In this document: positions 10,654-22,017 of the stretch, piece after piece
Numbering within the stretch: the stretch's first letter is position 1
Layout of the letters: the number at the start of each line of letters is the position of its first letter
Assembly: GCA_039720395.1 (NCBI GenBank)
Contig: CM077831.1
Span: forward strand, 3,576,003-3,640,002
Length of the DNA stretch: 64,000 bases
Direction: 5' to 3'
Source of the DNA: Liquidambar formosana
Taxonomy: Eukaryota; Streptophyta; Magnoliopsida; Saxifragales; Altingiaceae
Position numbers and translations under genes: made by a program
Notes under the pieces: generated by a model
Told to the model about the DNA's origin: nothing
Seen by the model: the letters and a program-made list of their open reading frames with translations, nothing else
Databases searched by the model: none

Positions 10654-11654
10654 CTCCCTAATTGATTATAACTCATTTATATCAATTAGGGCTTCTACTA
10701 ACCATGAGTAACACCTAGCATATGGCTCATGGTGTGGTCCTTAATGAGGTGAATAGTCATTTACAAAGAACCCTTCTGTTATGGTTTACAGGTTACAATT
10801 CCATCCTTCCATCAACACAATGTCTCCAATTGAACTAATAGGACATGGAAGTCTGTCAAGTCCCTAGTTCAATTACTTTATACTCATTCATTAATATCAA
10901 CTCAATGATGAACTTATGGAAACTCCTTTCCATATTCATTCTACCATGGGCCCATGGATTTAATGAGTTATATTCAATGAATGCTGTATGAGACATTCAC
11001 TCTCTTTTTCCTGAGAGTGATGGATTCCTTGTTGATCACTCACATGCCTTCACACACATAGCAGTTGGGCCAATGAACACCTTTACAGACCCCTGAATAG
11101 GATCTGCACTTAGTGTTATCAAACTTCTAAAGCTACATGCATAAGACAACCATGGTGTCTCAGGTCTAAGGATTACTTGTACCACTATAACAATGAGAAA
11201 CTGATTGACAGGCAGGTTAAAACTCCATTCAGTTTATCTCATATCTTTGGTCACATTCAGTGTACCTATTCTGATAATAGGCACCCATTTGTTGGTTGTA
11301 GTGTCTCCACACAAATAGCTTGAGACTAGCTATCCTCCTATAGAGTTAACCTAACAAGTGCTAGTCCTACGGTTCATTACTGTCCATCATAGTGAACCTT
11401 CAACTAGGAATGATTTAGGGGTTTAGTACAGAGATATATTTACAGTCTCAAAATTACAACCCTTTGTAATTTCATATTCTCAACTCTAACTCCATGGACA
11501 TATTATGTAAATATAAATGATGCATATAAACATAATAGAATAAGCCCTTTTATTAAATCAATAATAAATGTGACATATATAAATGAAATCAATTGATTGT
11601 TCCTAATCCCTAAACAATCATCTCCATGATTGGCTCTAGGGCACAATCCTAACA
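10654..11654 (-). repeat. 3' LTR fragment of C1
   Basis: Matches 18510-19510 of the 5' LTR. On the - strand it begins TGTTAGGATTGTGCC at 11654. The rest was displaced to the left of the window by insertion of A. PPT-like GTGGGAGAT precedes it on the - strand at 11655-11663. Confidence 0.9.
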
Positions 11655-11679
11655 ATCTCCCACTTGCACTATAGCCAAT

Positions 11680-13330
11680 CCACCATGTATCTCATACTCA
11701 TATCCTGTCGGTGGTGATCCAACACACTTGGGTTATAGCCTTAGTGAAGGGGTATTCTTTATTCTCTGTTGTATTGAACTTCTATATGTATATGTCATCT
11801 CTTCCAATGATCTCTCTAATCACTTGGAATCGCCGCTTAAAGTTTGGACTTTTGATGAGACCGTGGATCCTTGTCTTGAGCACTAGCCTTATTGTTGTCA
11901 CAAAAACAATAGTAAAGGCTTCTCAATGTTAGGAACCACTCCTAGTTCTGCAATGAACTTACTCATCCAAACACGCAGCAATGCGCTCAAATTTACAGCT
12001 CCACCATTTAAGGTGAGAACATACCTCGATGTTGATCTCCTATCATCATCGTCAGATTAAAATCTGAATCCGTTATACCAACCATTTCTAAGTTTCTTTC
12101 TCCATAGACAAAGCATGGGTCCTTAGTTCTTCTCAAGTACTTAAGGATAGCTTTGACTTCTTCCCAGTATACCTTATCTGGGTCTACCCGATATCTGCTC
12201 GTAACATTTACAGCAAAACTGATATCTGGTAATGTACACAGCATGGCATAGCTTTTAGACAACTTGATTTCATGTCTGACAGGAATTAGACTTCTCTTGA
12301 AATCATGTATTTTGAACCCATTCAAAATCTTGTCTACGTACATCGATTGGGAAAGACTTAGCATCCTTTGGATCTATCTCTATAGACCCCTATTCCTAGA
12401 ATATAGGATGCTTCTTCCAAATCTTTTATGGAGAAACTTTGTGAAAAACCAATTTTTTACTTTTGACAACGTCTTTACATTATTCCCTAATAAGTAAAAT
12501 GTCATTCACTCATAGGACCATAAAAGTGATCGCACTCCCACTAACCCTTCGTACAATCATGGTACAATGATGGGTTCTGTCTTAACAGGGACAGGGGTTG
12601 CATCAATGTTGGTTTGTGTCTCATTAGACAACTCTTTGATTTCTATTTTCCTGTTATTGCCTTCTTCTTGAATAAACTCTTTTTCAAGAAAGATTGCAAA
12701 CTTATTAACAAACACTTTTGTTCATCAGGATAATAGATATGATATCCTAAACTCTTTTTTAGGATAAACCACAAACCTATATTTAAGTTATCTTGATTTC
12801 CAATTTGATTACATCATGTGTCTCTACATATGCTGTGCAATCCCATACCTTAACATGCTTAAGGTTTGGTGCTTCCCTTTCCATATCTCATATAGGTCCT
12901 AAGGGACAGCTTTGGTTTGAACTCCGTTTCACAGGTACGCGGTAGTTTGTAGGGCATATCCTTAAAAGGATAATATTCAGTCGTTGTAACTTATTATGGA
13001 TCAGACCATATCCAATAAGGTCATCTACCTCTTTCTCGAAAACCATTTCTAAGAGGTGTCCATTGTGACAGAATGCTTATTTGAACAAATTGATTTGAAA
13101 AATCATAGGTTAAATATTTGCTTCCTCGATCCAATCGTAGAGCTTGATATTTTTACCAGTTTGTTTCTCTACTTCATATCTGAATTCTTTGAACCTTTCA
13201 AATGTTTCAGATTTGTACTTCATTAAGTATACACACCCAAACCTATACTGAATCATCGGTAAAGGTTGTAAAGTTAGAGAAACTTCTACATACATCACTA
13301 TGTATATCTTGTTCTCTTAGGTTTATTAGC
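11680..13330 (-). pseudogene. pol: Copia pol remnant (integrase pieces, RT end, RNase H) in C1
   Basis: Broken in every frame but recognisable. Integrase core: YLMKYKSETFERFKEFR (about 13220-13110), then the end of the core out of frame. Integrase C-terminal YYPDEQK..FVSKFAIFLEKEF (about 12740-12660). RT end: a degenerate form of the VDDILLIGN motif (about 12500), LSQSMYVDKIL and PDISFAVNVTSRY (12364-12008). RNase H end: TDSDF, then IKSPNF.RRF..IREIIGR (about 11870-11780). The first two thirds of RT is missing between integrase and the VDDILL motif. The same deletion is in C3 but not in C2. No function is expected. Confidence 0.85.
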
Positions 13331-13723
13331 ATTCAATTTAGAACTATCATGCTCCATTGCAATTCATATTTGCAATAAAGTTTAGAAAATAAAGGCCATC
13401 CATATAAACTCCAGAAGTAATGAACTCTTCATTTAATAGAAAACATTTATTAAATCAAACTAAAACCTCGTTTAGATAAAACTGAAATAAAATTAATGTT
13501 TCTAATAACTTCTGGAATATAAAGATAGCTAACTATTATTTCTAAACTACTCCATTAGGTAGAGTCAAGCAACAAGCCCCACAGCTAATGCAGCAACGTT
13601 TGCTCCATTCCCCACTTGTAGGGTTGATCCGCCTTTACTCTGCCTTCTGCTTCCCACTAGATTCTGCATAGAATTCAAAATTCACATCAGAATTAAGTAC
13701 CCAAGTGGAAGCAGAACTAACAT

Positions 13724-14284
13724 TTAGTTTAGAGCATGATCCATACCTTCCAAAGGTTGGTTCTTTAGAGTATCCAGATACTCTCGGCAGTTACGTTTCT
13801 AGTGCCCATCTTTGCCGCAGTGAAAACAGGTTCCTTTGGCTTTGTTGTTACCTTTCTTCTTCCTTTGGGTACTCTTGCCCTTGCCTATGCCCTTGCCCAT
13901 GGGCTTGAGCTTAGACTTGAAAGTAGCAGCTTCATTAAATTCAAGCAAGAATTCTTTCCCATACAATTCTTATATGTTGATAAAAATCTCGTAAGCACTT
14001 CCCATGGACTCATGTTGCTTCTTAAGCTCGAGACTCATAAATACCATCATATAGCACCTTGCCATGAGATCGTCGTCCATGCGCTTCTGGTAAGCGTTTT
14101 TCTCTTGATGAGTTGTAGCCTCAGCAAGAGCAATGGGAAGTGGATTATGAAGTGCATTATGAAGTGCATAGGTAAGATTCTTGGAATCCAAAACAATTTT
14201 TAGATTCCTAAGCCAATCAAGACAATTTGGTCCAGTTAAACAGTTGATGTCCAATATTTTGGATAACGGGTTGAGGTGAGCCAT
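13724..14284 (-). pseudogene. gag: Copia gag with internal deletion (C1)
   Basis: Starts MAHLNPLSKILDIN like the intact gag of C3, reads about 100 codons to the AYEIF region, then lacks roughly the middle of the protein and resumes at the lysine-rich tail and the CFHCGKDGHW zinc-knuckle region (about 13800-13840). It ends at a stop at 13724-13726, the same place as in C3. It cannot give a normal nucleocapsid protein. Confidence 0.85.
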
Positions 14285-14454
14285 TTCTATGAACTACATA
14301 TAAAAATTAAATAGAGAATTAGATTTCATTTTTAATCCATAATGATCGGGTCTTTAATCATATGGTACCTCCCACTATTTTATCAAATTCCATACACCCT
14401 CTAATGGAATTCGGGAATCTTATTCCTAATGGGGATTGGGGTCCCACTATGACC

Positions 14455-14766
14455 TAGAAGCCTCACATGTTAGTTTCTTGACTTCTAACCCACAGTAAGA
14501 AGACAACTCTTTGTCTATTGCTTCATAAGCAAGTTCCAATCATTTTGGCTCTAGGGTACATACTCCTCACATGTTAGTTTCTTGGAATACTTCCCTAGTT
14601 AAGTTAAGCCCATCATTCACACAGGTATGTTTCACCAAATATATACCTCACATGTTAGTTTCTTGGTATATACCAGCTTAGGCACCCCATGATATCTACA
14701 TATGTGATAGTTTCAAGTAATGTCTTTAATATGGGTAGCTCCTACATGTCTGCAGCCAGGTACCCA
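14455..14766 (-). other. Series of stem-loops with a shared loop upstream of gag (C1)
   Basis: CACATGTTAGTTTCTTGG or a close form occurs three times, each flanked by different complementary arms. These are TAGAAG/CTTCTA (14455-14460, 14482-14487), CTAGGG/CCCTAG (14551-14556, 14593-14598) and TATATACC/GGTATATA (14640-14647, 14665-14672). A fourth, looser copy has ATGGGTA/TACCCA arms (14731-14737, 14761-14766). They lie 170-480 bp upstream of the gag ATG on the sense strand. C2 has the same series (56441-56770), and C3 shows the first one before the window ends. Confidence 0.75.
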
Positions 14767-15879
14767 CATTAAGGGACGTTAGATGATCCTATAATGATGG
14801 AAGGCAATGAAGAATCCATTCCCTAATGTATTCTCCATTTCCAACTTAATATTAAAATAGAGGGGTTTTAAGGGTCTCATCAAATTAACTAATCTAACAT
14901 ACATCTCATGCATTTAAATAAGAAATATATAACAACATTATATATATATAATCCACTTATCGATATTAGTCCCTATAAGGTGACATATAACGATCTTTGG
15001 ATTTGGAGCTATCACTATTAATCTCATTAAAAGCTCCCACTATGATGATTATGGACTTTAAGAGGATTCAATCCAAGCCAATGAATTGAATCCTTGGGTG
15101 TAGGTGATCGTAAAACATTCATTTGAAACATAGCATGCACTCTTGAAAATCTTCTCCAAGCTTTCAAGTCCTTCAATCTCCTCCATTGGCTTCATGGTCT
15201 CCACCATAGGCTTGTTTAGGTCCACCATGCTCCTTAGTGCGCTCTCGATTACATAACATTTACATAATTTAAAGAAAGGGATACATAAGGGGAATGTGGG
15301 GTACATAAGAGAATGATAGAGAGAAGAAGAAGGTGGCATGCAAGCCCCAAATAAATAATACATCACCATAATTAAATTACAACTCTTGAAAATAATACAA
15401 CCCATTCATAAGACGGCCAATCACAATTAGTTTAAGGGTATAGTCCATAATTATCATCCATCCATAACCATACAATCACATTGCATAATAAAGGAAATAA
15501 CTGTAAGCAATAAACATATGGGCATTCATGGTAACTCTATTGATTGGTTTTCATTAATCTCATTAATGTGTCCTAATCTCATTAGGATATGCATAATTTC
15601 CAGAATTAATTAAGTCTTAACATTTAAGACATTTAATTTCAACTAATCAAATCAATTGAAACATTTAAAGTCCCCTAATTAAAATCTAATATCAAATATT
15701 AGGGTCTCTTTAATTAAACAAAACAATTTCATTTAATTAAAAAATTCCAGATTTTAATTTAATCCTAAATTGTGTTTTAAACCATTTAAAACATTATAAA
15801 ATTAATCACCATTAATTAAATAATCAATTTTGGAATTAAATAAAATCATTTTATTAATTAATTAGTGCATTAGGGTTTC

Positions 15880-16460
15880 CTAAAACCCTAAACCCTAAAT
15901 GCATTAACTCTAAACCCTAAGTGTAACCCTAATGCATTAAATGCCTTACGATTGGTCAATTAATGACCAATCATTTAAACCCTAGGTTTATACGGTATTA
16001 ATGATTAGGATTAGGGTTTAATTAATGCCACCTAGGATATTAATTACACTTAATTAATATGCACTAATTAGGGTTTCTAAAACCCTAAACCTTATACCTA
16101 TTAAATGCCAATGATTAATTACTAAACCATTAATGATCATGATTGGTCATTAATGACCAATCATTTAACCCTAGGTTAGACACATTAATTACTAGGTTTA
16201 GTTATTAATTAATGCATTAATAGAATTAGGGTTTAATTAATATGAATTAGGGTTTCCTAAACCCTAAACCCTAGACATCATAAATGCAATTAATTATACC
16301 CTAATGATTAATAACCATGATTGGTCAATTAATGACCAATCATTAAACATTTTAATTAAGGTAATTAATAGTCAATTAGGGTTTTTAATTAATGCAATTA
16401 ATGAATTAGGGTTTCATCATTAATGGGAATTAGGGTTTCATCATAAACCCTAAAGCTGCC
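15880..16460. repeat. Interstitial telomere-like CCCTAAA motifs (C1 leader)
   Basis: Many single or double CCCTAAA/TTTAGGG units, e.g. AAACCCTAAACCCTAAATGC near 15888, separated by TTAATTAATG and ATTGGTCATTAATGACCAAT palindromes. They are too scattered for a telomere. C2 has the same arrangement at 57970-58380, so it belongs to the element family. Confidence 0.7.
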
Positions 16461-17805
16461 GCCACATTAGTGGGCTGCCATGGCTTAGCAAGGCTGCCAT
16501 GGATTGGCCAGGCCATGGGAGGCCATGGCCAGCAAAGGAGGACTCAAGCTAGGGTGTGGGCCAAGCCCATGGACATGTGTGGAGTGGCCTAGAGGGCTGT
16601 CTACTTCAAAGAACATTAGGGTTTCAAGAACCCTTGCTGGCACCACCATGGGAGGACCTCCAAGGTCACAAACGTTTCTAAAACTTAATCAATTCGACTC
16701 CACCAACAAAACCAGCTTTTGTATCATGTCCCTACATGAATTACTAAGCTAATTGAAGTGGTTTGGAAGATCAAATCATCCCCAATTGTTCTAAACAATT
16801 CAAGAACAGTAGGCTGTCCAGAATTTGACAGCATACTGTCCCTGATCACAAATTGATTTAAAACCCAGCAAGATGATTAATTCAGGCTACCAAATTATTT
16901 TTTCCTAGTATCCTACATGTCTTAGGAAACTAATAAAATTGGTTTCATGCAATTTGGAGTTCCCTAGCTCAAGATATGAACAAAACTCCATTGATGACTT
17001 TCTGCAGAAAAACAGCCTGCTGTGTTCTTCCAAGAAATCAAACTTTTTGATTCTTTATGCATCAAGACTCCTTTGATTATTAAAGAATATGATCTATACA
17101 TCATATATCATCATCCTATAATGATTATTCATCAATTTTACAGAAGTATCTGATCATAACAGTAGCAAGAACCCTAGGGTTCTAAAACCCAGATTCAAAC
17201 ATGGTGGTCTTCTCCTTCTTCCTTCTGTTCTAGACTCATAATCCAATTATGATACATCCGAATGCTTGGGAACCCTTTCCTACCATGTCTAGAACATAAC
17301 CCAAGTGGTGGCAACCATTTCCATGCTTTTGATCTCCATCAAAAACTCACAATTGTGGCTGTTACATCATTCCCGAGCAAAACTGTCTTCCCTGACAGCC
17401 TGTAGTAAAAAATTCATAACTTTCACTACAAAACTCGGATCAATGAACCGTTTGTTGGGTTGTAAAGCTGATTCGAAGAGCTTTCTAACCATACATGGCT
17501 CAAAAATTTTGGAGAAGAACTCTGATTTCGGCATGCAAAACAAGATGACGATTTTTCATGACTATCATAAAAACTGTTCATCATCTTCTCCAAACTCAAT
17601 CCCCATTCAACTTTTGAATAACCAGCAGCCCTAAAACTATTTTAGAAGAGGAGTAGAAGGAGAATTAACCTAGGGTTCATAAACCCTAAGTTTGGCCATG
17701 AGAGGGAAACCATTCTAATGCATGAACATAAATTCCAGATTTATTAAACTAATCAATTTACCATGAATTACAGCCCATATGCAATTTGTATTAGGCATAA
17801 CCATG

Positions 17806-17817
17806 GCTCTGATACCA
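17806..17817 (-). other. Primer binding site, initiator-Met tRNA (C1)
   Basis: TGGTATCAGAGC on the - strand, one base inside the 5' LTR, is the standard complement of the plant initiator methionine tRNA 3' end used by most copia elements. It fixes the orientation of C1 and identifies 17819-19510 as the 5' LTR. Confidence 0.93.
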
Positions 17818-17818
17818 C

Positions 17819-19510
17819 TGTTGGGAATCTAACTAGGGAGGAAAACTACAAAGGGCATAATTAAAATTTTCCTACGATTCCCAAACCCATGAATCCGATT
17901 ATGCATAATACAAAAACATAAACCCTAACTACCAAGAGAGTTGGGATTACTTACAGTTGATTAATGTCTTCTCCTTTATGCTCCAAACTTTGTCTTCTCC
18001 TTTTTGCTCCAAGCTTTGTCTCCGGACAGCGGTGAATGAGCAGCCCAAGTGTGCTGCCTCCAACGGTATCCACACCTAGCTTGAGCTTGAAGTCCTTTCC
18101 TTCTTCTTCCTTATTGTTGCTAGAGGTGGAGAAGAAAGAGAGAGAGAGAGGGAGAGCTGTATTTTCAGCCAGCCCTTAGGGAGGAGTGATTGTGATGATG
18201 TCATCACCTTATAGTGGGCATTATATAGCCCACTAATAGGGCTGGCCAAGGGGGGGATTCCAAACCCTAATCTAATTTGTGTAATTACTCTTAATTACAC
18301 AATTAGCCCACTAGTTTGCATCAAATACAAATTAGCCCCTTAAAGAACTTTTCTTTAATCACTTATACCCTTTCTCTCATAGACAATCAAGCTCTCTTAG
18401 CATGATCAGTGTGTGACCCATTGGGTTCACATCATTAAGTAGTAGGAACAGCACAAGTTGTGCACAATGGAACACTTTCCATTAAGGGTCTAATTGAAAC
18501 TCCTTTCAACTCCCTAATTGATTATAACTCATTTATATCAATTAGGGCTTCTACTAACCATGAGTAACACCTAGCATATGGCTCATGGTGTGGTCCTTAA
18601 TGAGGTGAATAGTCATTTACAAAGAACCCTTCTGTTATGGTTTACAGGTTACAATTCCATCCTTCCATCAACACAATGTCTCCAATTGAACTAATAGGAC
18701 ATGGAAGTCTGTCAAGTCCCTAGTTCAATTACTTTATACTCATTCATTAATATCAACTCAATGATGAACTTATGGAAACTCCTTTCCATATTCATTCTAC
18801 CATGGGCCCATGGATTTAATGAGTTATATTCAATGAATGCTGTATGAGACATTCACTCTCTTTTTCCTAAGAGTGATGGATTCCTTGTTGATCACTCACA
18901 TGCCTTCACACACATAGCAGTAGGGCCAATGAACACCCTTACAGACCCCTGAATAGGATCTGCACTTAGTGTTATCAAACTTCTAAAGCTACATGTATAA
19001 GACAACCATGGTGTCTCAGGTCTAAGGATTACTTGTACCACTATAACAATGAGAAACTGATTGACAGGCAGGTTAAAACTCCATTCAGTTTATCTCATAT
19101 CTTTGGTCACATTCAGTGTACCTATTCTGATAATAGGCACCCACTTGTTGGTTGTAGTGTCTCCACACAAATAGCTTGAGACTAGCTATCCTCCTATAGA
19201 GTCAACCTAACAAGTGCTAGTCCTATGGTTCATTACTGTCCATCATAGTGAACCTTCAACTAGGAATGATTTAGGAGTTTAGTACAGAGATATATTTACA
19301 GTCTCAAAATTACAACCCTTTGTAATTTCATATTCTCAACTCTAACTCCATGGACATATTATGTAAATATAAATGATGCATATAAACATAATAGAATAAG
19401 CCCTTTTATTAAATCAATAATAAATGTGACATATATAAATGAAATCAATTGATTGTTCCTAATCCCTAAACAATCATCTCCATGATTGGCTCTAGGGCAT
19501 AATCCTAACA
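17819..19510 (-). repeat. 5' LTR of C1
   Basis: 1692 bp. On the - strand it runs TGTTAGGATTATGCC ... GATTCCCAACA. It is homologous to the LTRs at 51719-53377 and 59180-60847. It is followed at 19511 by the truncated pol of H. Confidence 0.95.
18192..18235 (-). promoter_or_regulatory. TATA box framed by inverted repeats (copia LTR, C1)
   Basis: Two consecutive hairpins: GTGATGA-TG-TCATCAC (18192-18207) and TAGTGGGC-ATTATATA-GCCCACTA (18212-18235). The second loop is the likely TATA box (TATATAAT on the - strand). C3 has different arms, GAGGCT/AGCCTC, around TTAAAT at 59553-59570. C0 and C2 have GTCACAC/GTGTGAC just beside the TATA sequence (50687-50704, 52076-52093). Confidence 0.6.
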
Positions 19511-21848
19511 CTTCTTAGCCAACATGTATCCATTCATATGCGGAGCACCCACTCCTTCATGGATTTCTTCGATGAGTTTCCTGGCTTCTTCCTCCGTGAC
19601 ACACAGCAAGTGGATTCCATCGTAAGACCTCCGATATAGTTTTCCTCCGCATACCACATAATGGCTTGCCAATCTTCTTAGTGTTCGCCTATCCACGCGA
19701 GATGCTTCCTCTGGATATTCCTTTTCCTCGATGAGCCTTCTTATGTCATAAAACCAAGGGTGGTTATCTGTTACCTGTCCTTCTCGAATGGAACAGCAAT
19801 AAACAGGTTTCTTTCTGCATTCGATCACGAACGGTTTCACGCTTCCCCCTTCTGGTATTTCCACCATTGACGCTAGAGTTGCTAAGGCATCAGCGAACTG
19901 ATTCTTGTTTCTCGACAAGTAATTGAACTCGATCTCTGCGAACTCTTTGGTCAGTGCTTCCAAATAGGCATGATAGGGCAACGGCTTCTCATCGCGAGTC
20001 TTCCACTCCCCTTTTATCTGACAGATGATCAATGCTGAATCTCCGAACACCTCTAGTTCTTTTATCCCCAACTCTAACGCAGCTTCCAATGCTAGGATGT
20101 AGGCCTCATACTCCACTATATTCTTGGTGGCTTCGAACCCCAATTTGACTGCTAAAGGCGTGAAGGCTTCCTCGGGCGAGACTAGTAGCACTCCTATGCC
20201 ATAACCTCTTCTGTTTGCAGCTCCGTCGAAGTAGACTTTCCAAACCCTCTTCTTGATTTCCAGGATATCTTCGTCGGGGAACTCGTCATTGAATTGGGTT
20301 GATGATGACACAGGGCAGCTTGCCAAATGGTCTGTAATGACACTTCCTTTAACGAACTTCTGCGCCAGGTACTTTATGTCGAATACATTGAGGAGAAGCG
20401 ACCAACGAGCGGTCCTGTACGATAGGACTGGTTTTTCTAGCAAATACTTCAAAGGATCCAATCGACTTATCAACAGGACTTCGAAAGACATCATGTAATG
20501 ACGGAGTTTCTGGGTAGCCCATACCAATGCTACGTAAGCCTTTTCTAGCGCATTGTACTTTACTTCATAATCTGTCATTTTCTTGCTCAAGTAGTAGATG
20601 GCATTTTCCTTTTTCGACCCTTCAAGGTATTGAGCTAATATGGCTCCCGTCGCGGTCTCAGTAACCGTTAAATATAACAGTAATGGTTCACCTTGCCGCG
20701 GGGGAACCAAGATTGGGGGGTTACTCAGATACCTTTTAATGGTCTCAAAGGCTTCTTGACAATCCTCATTCCATTCCTTGGAAATGCCCTTCTTAAGTAG
20801 CTTGAAAATTGGCTCGCATACCATGGTCAGATTGGCGATAAAACGACTTATGTATTGAACTCTCCCCAGAAAACCCTGGATCTACTTTTCCGTTCTTGGT
20901 GGCTCCATCTCCGTGATAGCTTTTATCTTCCCTGGATCAACTTCAATTCCCCTCTGAGTGATCATGAAACCCAACAGCTTCCCTGCGGTGACTCCGGAGG
21001 CGCACTTCTGAGGATTTAGTCGGAGGTTGTACTTCTTTGCCCGTTCTAGGAACTTCTCCAATGCCGCGAAATGTCCTTCCCGGTCTACAGATTTGCCTAT
21101 CATGTCGTCCACATACACCTCTACTTCTTTATGGATCATATCATGCAATAGGGTCGTAGCAGCTCTTTGGTAAGTAGCCCCAGCATTTCTCAAGCCAAAA
21201 GGCATTACTTTGTAGCAATACGTGCCCCATCTTTATCTGGTTGTAACCTGAGAACCCATCCATGAAGGAGAGAAGAGCATGGCCTGTCGTACTATCCACC
21301 AATACATCGATATGCGGTAGAGGGAAATCGTCCTTTGGGCTCGTAGCATTAAGGTCGCAGAAGTCAACACACATTCGCACTTTCCCATCTTTTTTAGGCA
21401 CAGGCACTATGTTGGACAACCATTCAGGGTACTCCACAACTTGGAGAAACCTCGCATCTAATTGTTTAGTTACCTCTTCTTTTACTTTCAAAGCCCATTC
21501 TAGTTTTAATCTTCTTAATTTTTGCTTTATAGGCTTTTTAGTGGGATTAGTGGGGATATAATGTTGCACAATATCTGGATCAATGCCAGGCATATCCTCA
21601 TAAGACCATGCGAGGCCTCTACATTGGCTTTTAGAAGTATTATCAATTTTTCTTTTTCAGCAGGCGAGAGAGTTATCCCAATTTTAATTATCCTTAGCAA
21701 TTCATCTGTTCCTAGATTGATTAATTCCAATTCATCCATGTTAGGTTTGGTAACGCCCCTTTTCCTTTGCTGGACGAGCTCCGGGGGGACGTCATTCCTA
21801 GGATCTATATCCATGCCATAGATATCCATAGAAGAGAGAAAGGAAACA
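19511..21848 (-). pseudogene. pol: Tat/Ogre pol (H), truncated by C1
   Basis: RT, RNase H and second RNase H as in B, starting MDIYGMDIDPRNDVPPELVQQ near 21829. A deletion of about 44 bases near 21225 removes the residues after GYNQIKM and shifts the frame. A nonsense codon at about 20880 replaces a glutamine after PPRTEK. The protein stops at GYMLAKK, at the start of the integrase zinc-binding region, where the copia LTR begins. The reading frame 20824-19505 is otherwise open for 439 codons, including the VYFDGAANRRG second RNase H. Confidence 0.92.
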
Positions 21849-22017
21849 CTGCAAATAATGAAAAGAAACACACTTTATTGACTGAACTAACAAAACAAAA
21901 CAAAGAAAAGAAAACACATGTGCCACAACTAGGGAACGACTCCTAACTCCATAAGGTGGGCTAGGCGGACACACTTTATTTGAAAGGAAAACTAAGACAA
22001 GCTACTAAGGAACCTAC
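21849..22017 (-). other. Predicted pro-pol intron (H)
   Basis: 169 nt between GTAGGTTCC (5' splice site) and ATTATTTGCAG (3' splice site) on the - strand. Joining the flanks leaves the pro frame open into pol and bypasses the TAG that ends the 22014-24293 ORF. The equivalent sites in B (40860-41030) are conserved and give the same phase. An intron here is a known trait of Ogre elements. Confidence 0.6.

Larger units (their letters stand above)
14285..17805 (-). other. Long copia leader (C1), no convincing gene
   Basis: About 3.5 kb between PBS and gag. It contains the stem-loop series, an AT-rich zone with CCCTAAA-like motifs, and a short ORF at 15058-15405 that reads NKPMVETMKPMEEIEGLESLEK. 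The equivalent in C2 (57114-57435) is split between frames, so coding is doubtful. A GCCATGG-rich patch at 16470-16580 is also shared with C2. Non-coding RNA or regulatory functions are possible. I see no further gene. Confidence 0.6.
10654..19510 (-). mobile_element. Element C1: Ty1/copia retrotransposon, pol-deleted
   Basis: Minus-strand copia element with 5' LTR 17819-19510, Met-tRNA PBS, a 3.5-kb leader, broken gag, short pol remnants, PPT and a 3' LTR fragment cut by element A. It is inserted in the integrase part of H pol at 19511. Its two LTR portions differ at about nine positions over the shared 1.0 kb, so it is older than B but not ancient. Gag to 3' LTR is only about 2.1 kb, too short for a full copia pol. 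Confidence 0.9.

Noticed and set aside
11711..11932. ORF with a near-identical partner at 60904-61125
   Set aside because: It is the complement of the copia RNase H C-terminal region. Similarity between C1 and C3 reflects common descent.
15058..15405. 115-codon ORF in the C1 leader as a real gene
   Set aside because: The equivalent in C2 is split between frames, it has no known domain, and its position suggests leader RNA.
15880..16460. True telomere or telomere remnant
   Set aside because: The motifs are scattered, in mixed orientation, and repeated at the same place in C2. They are part of the element.
16504..16752. 82-codon ORF in the C1 leader
   Set aside because: It lies antisense to the element in low-complexity GCCATGG-rich sequence and is not conserved in C2.
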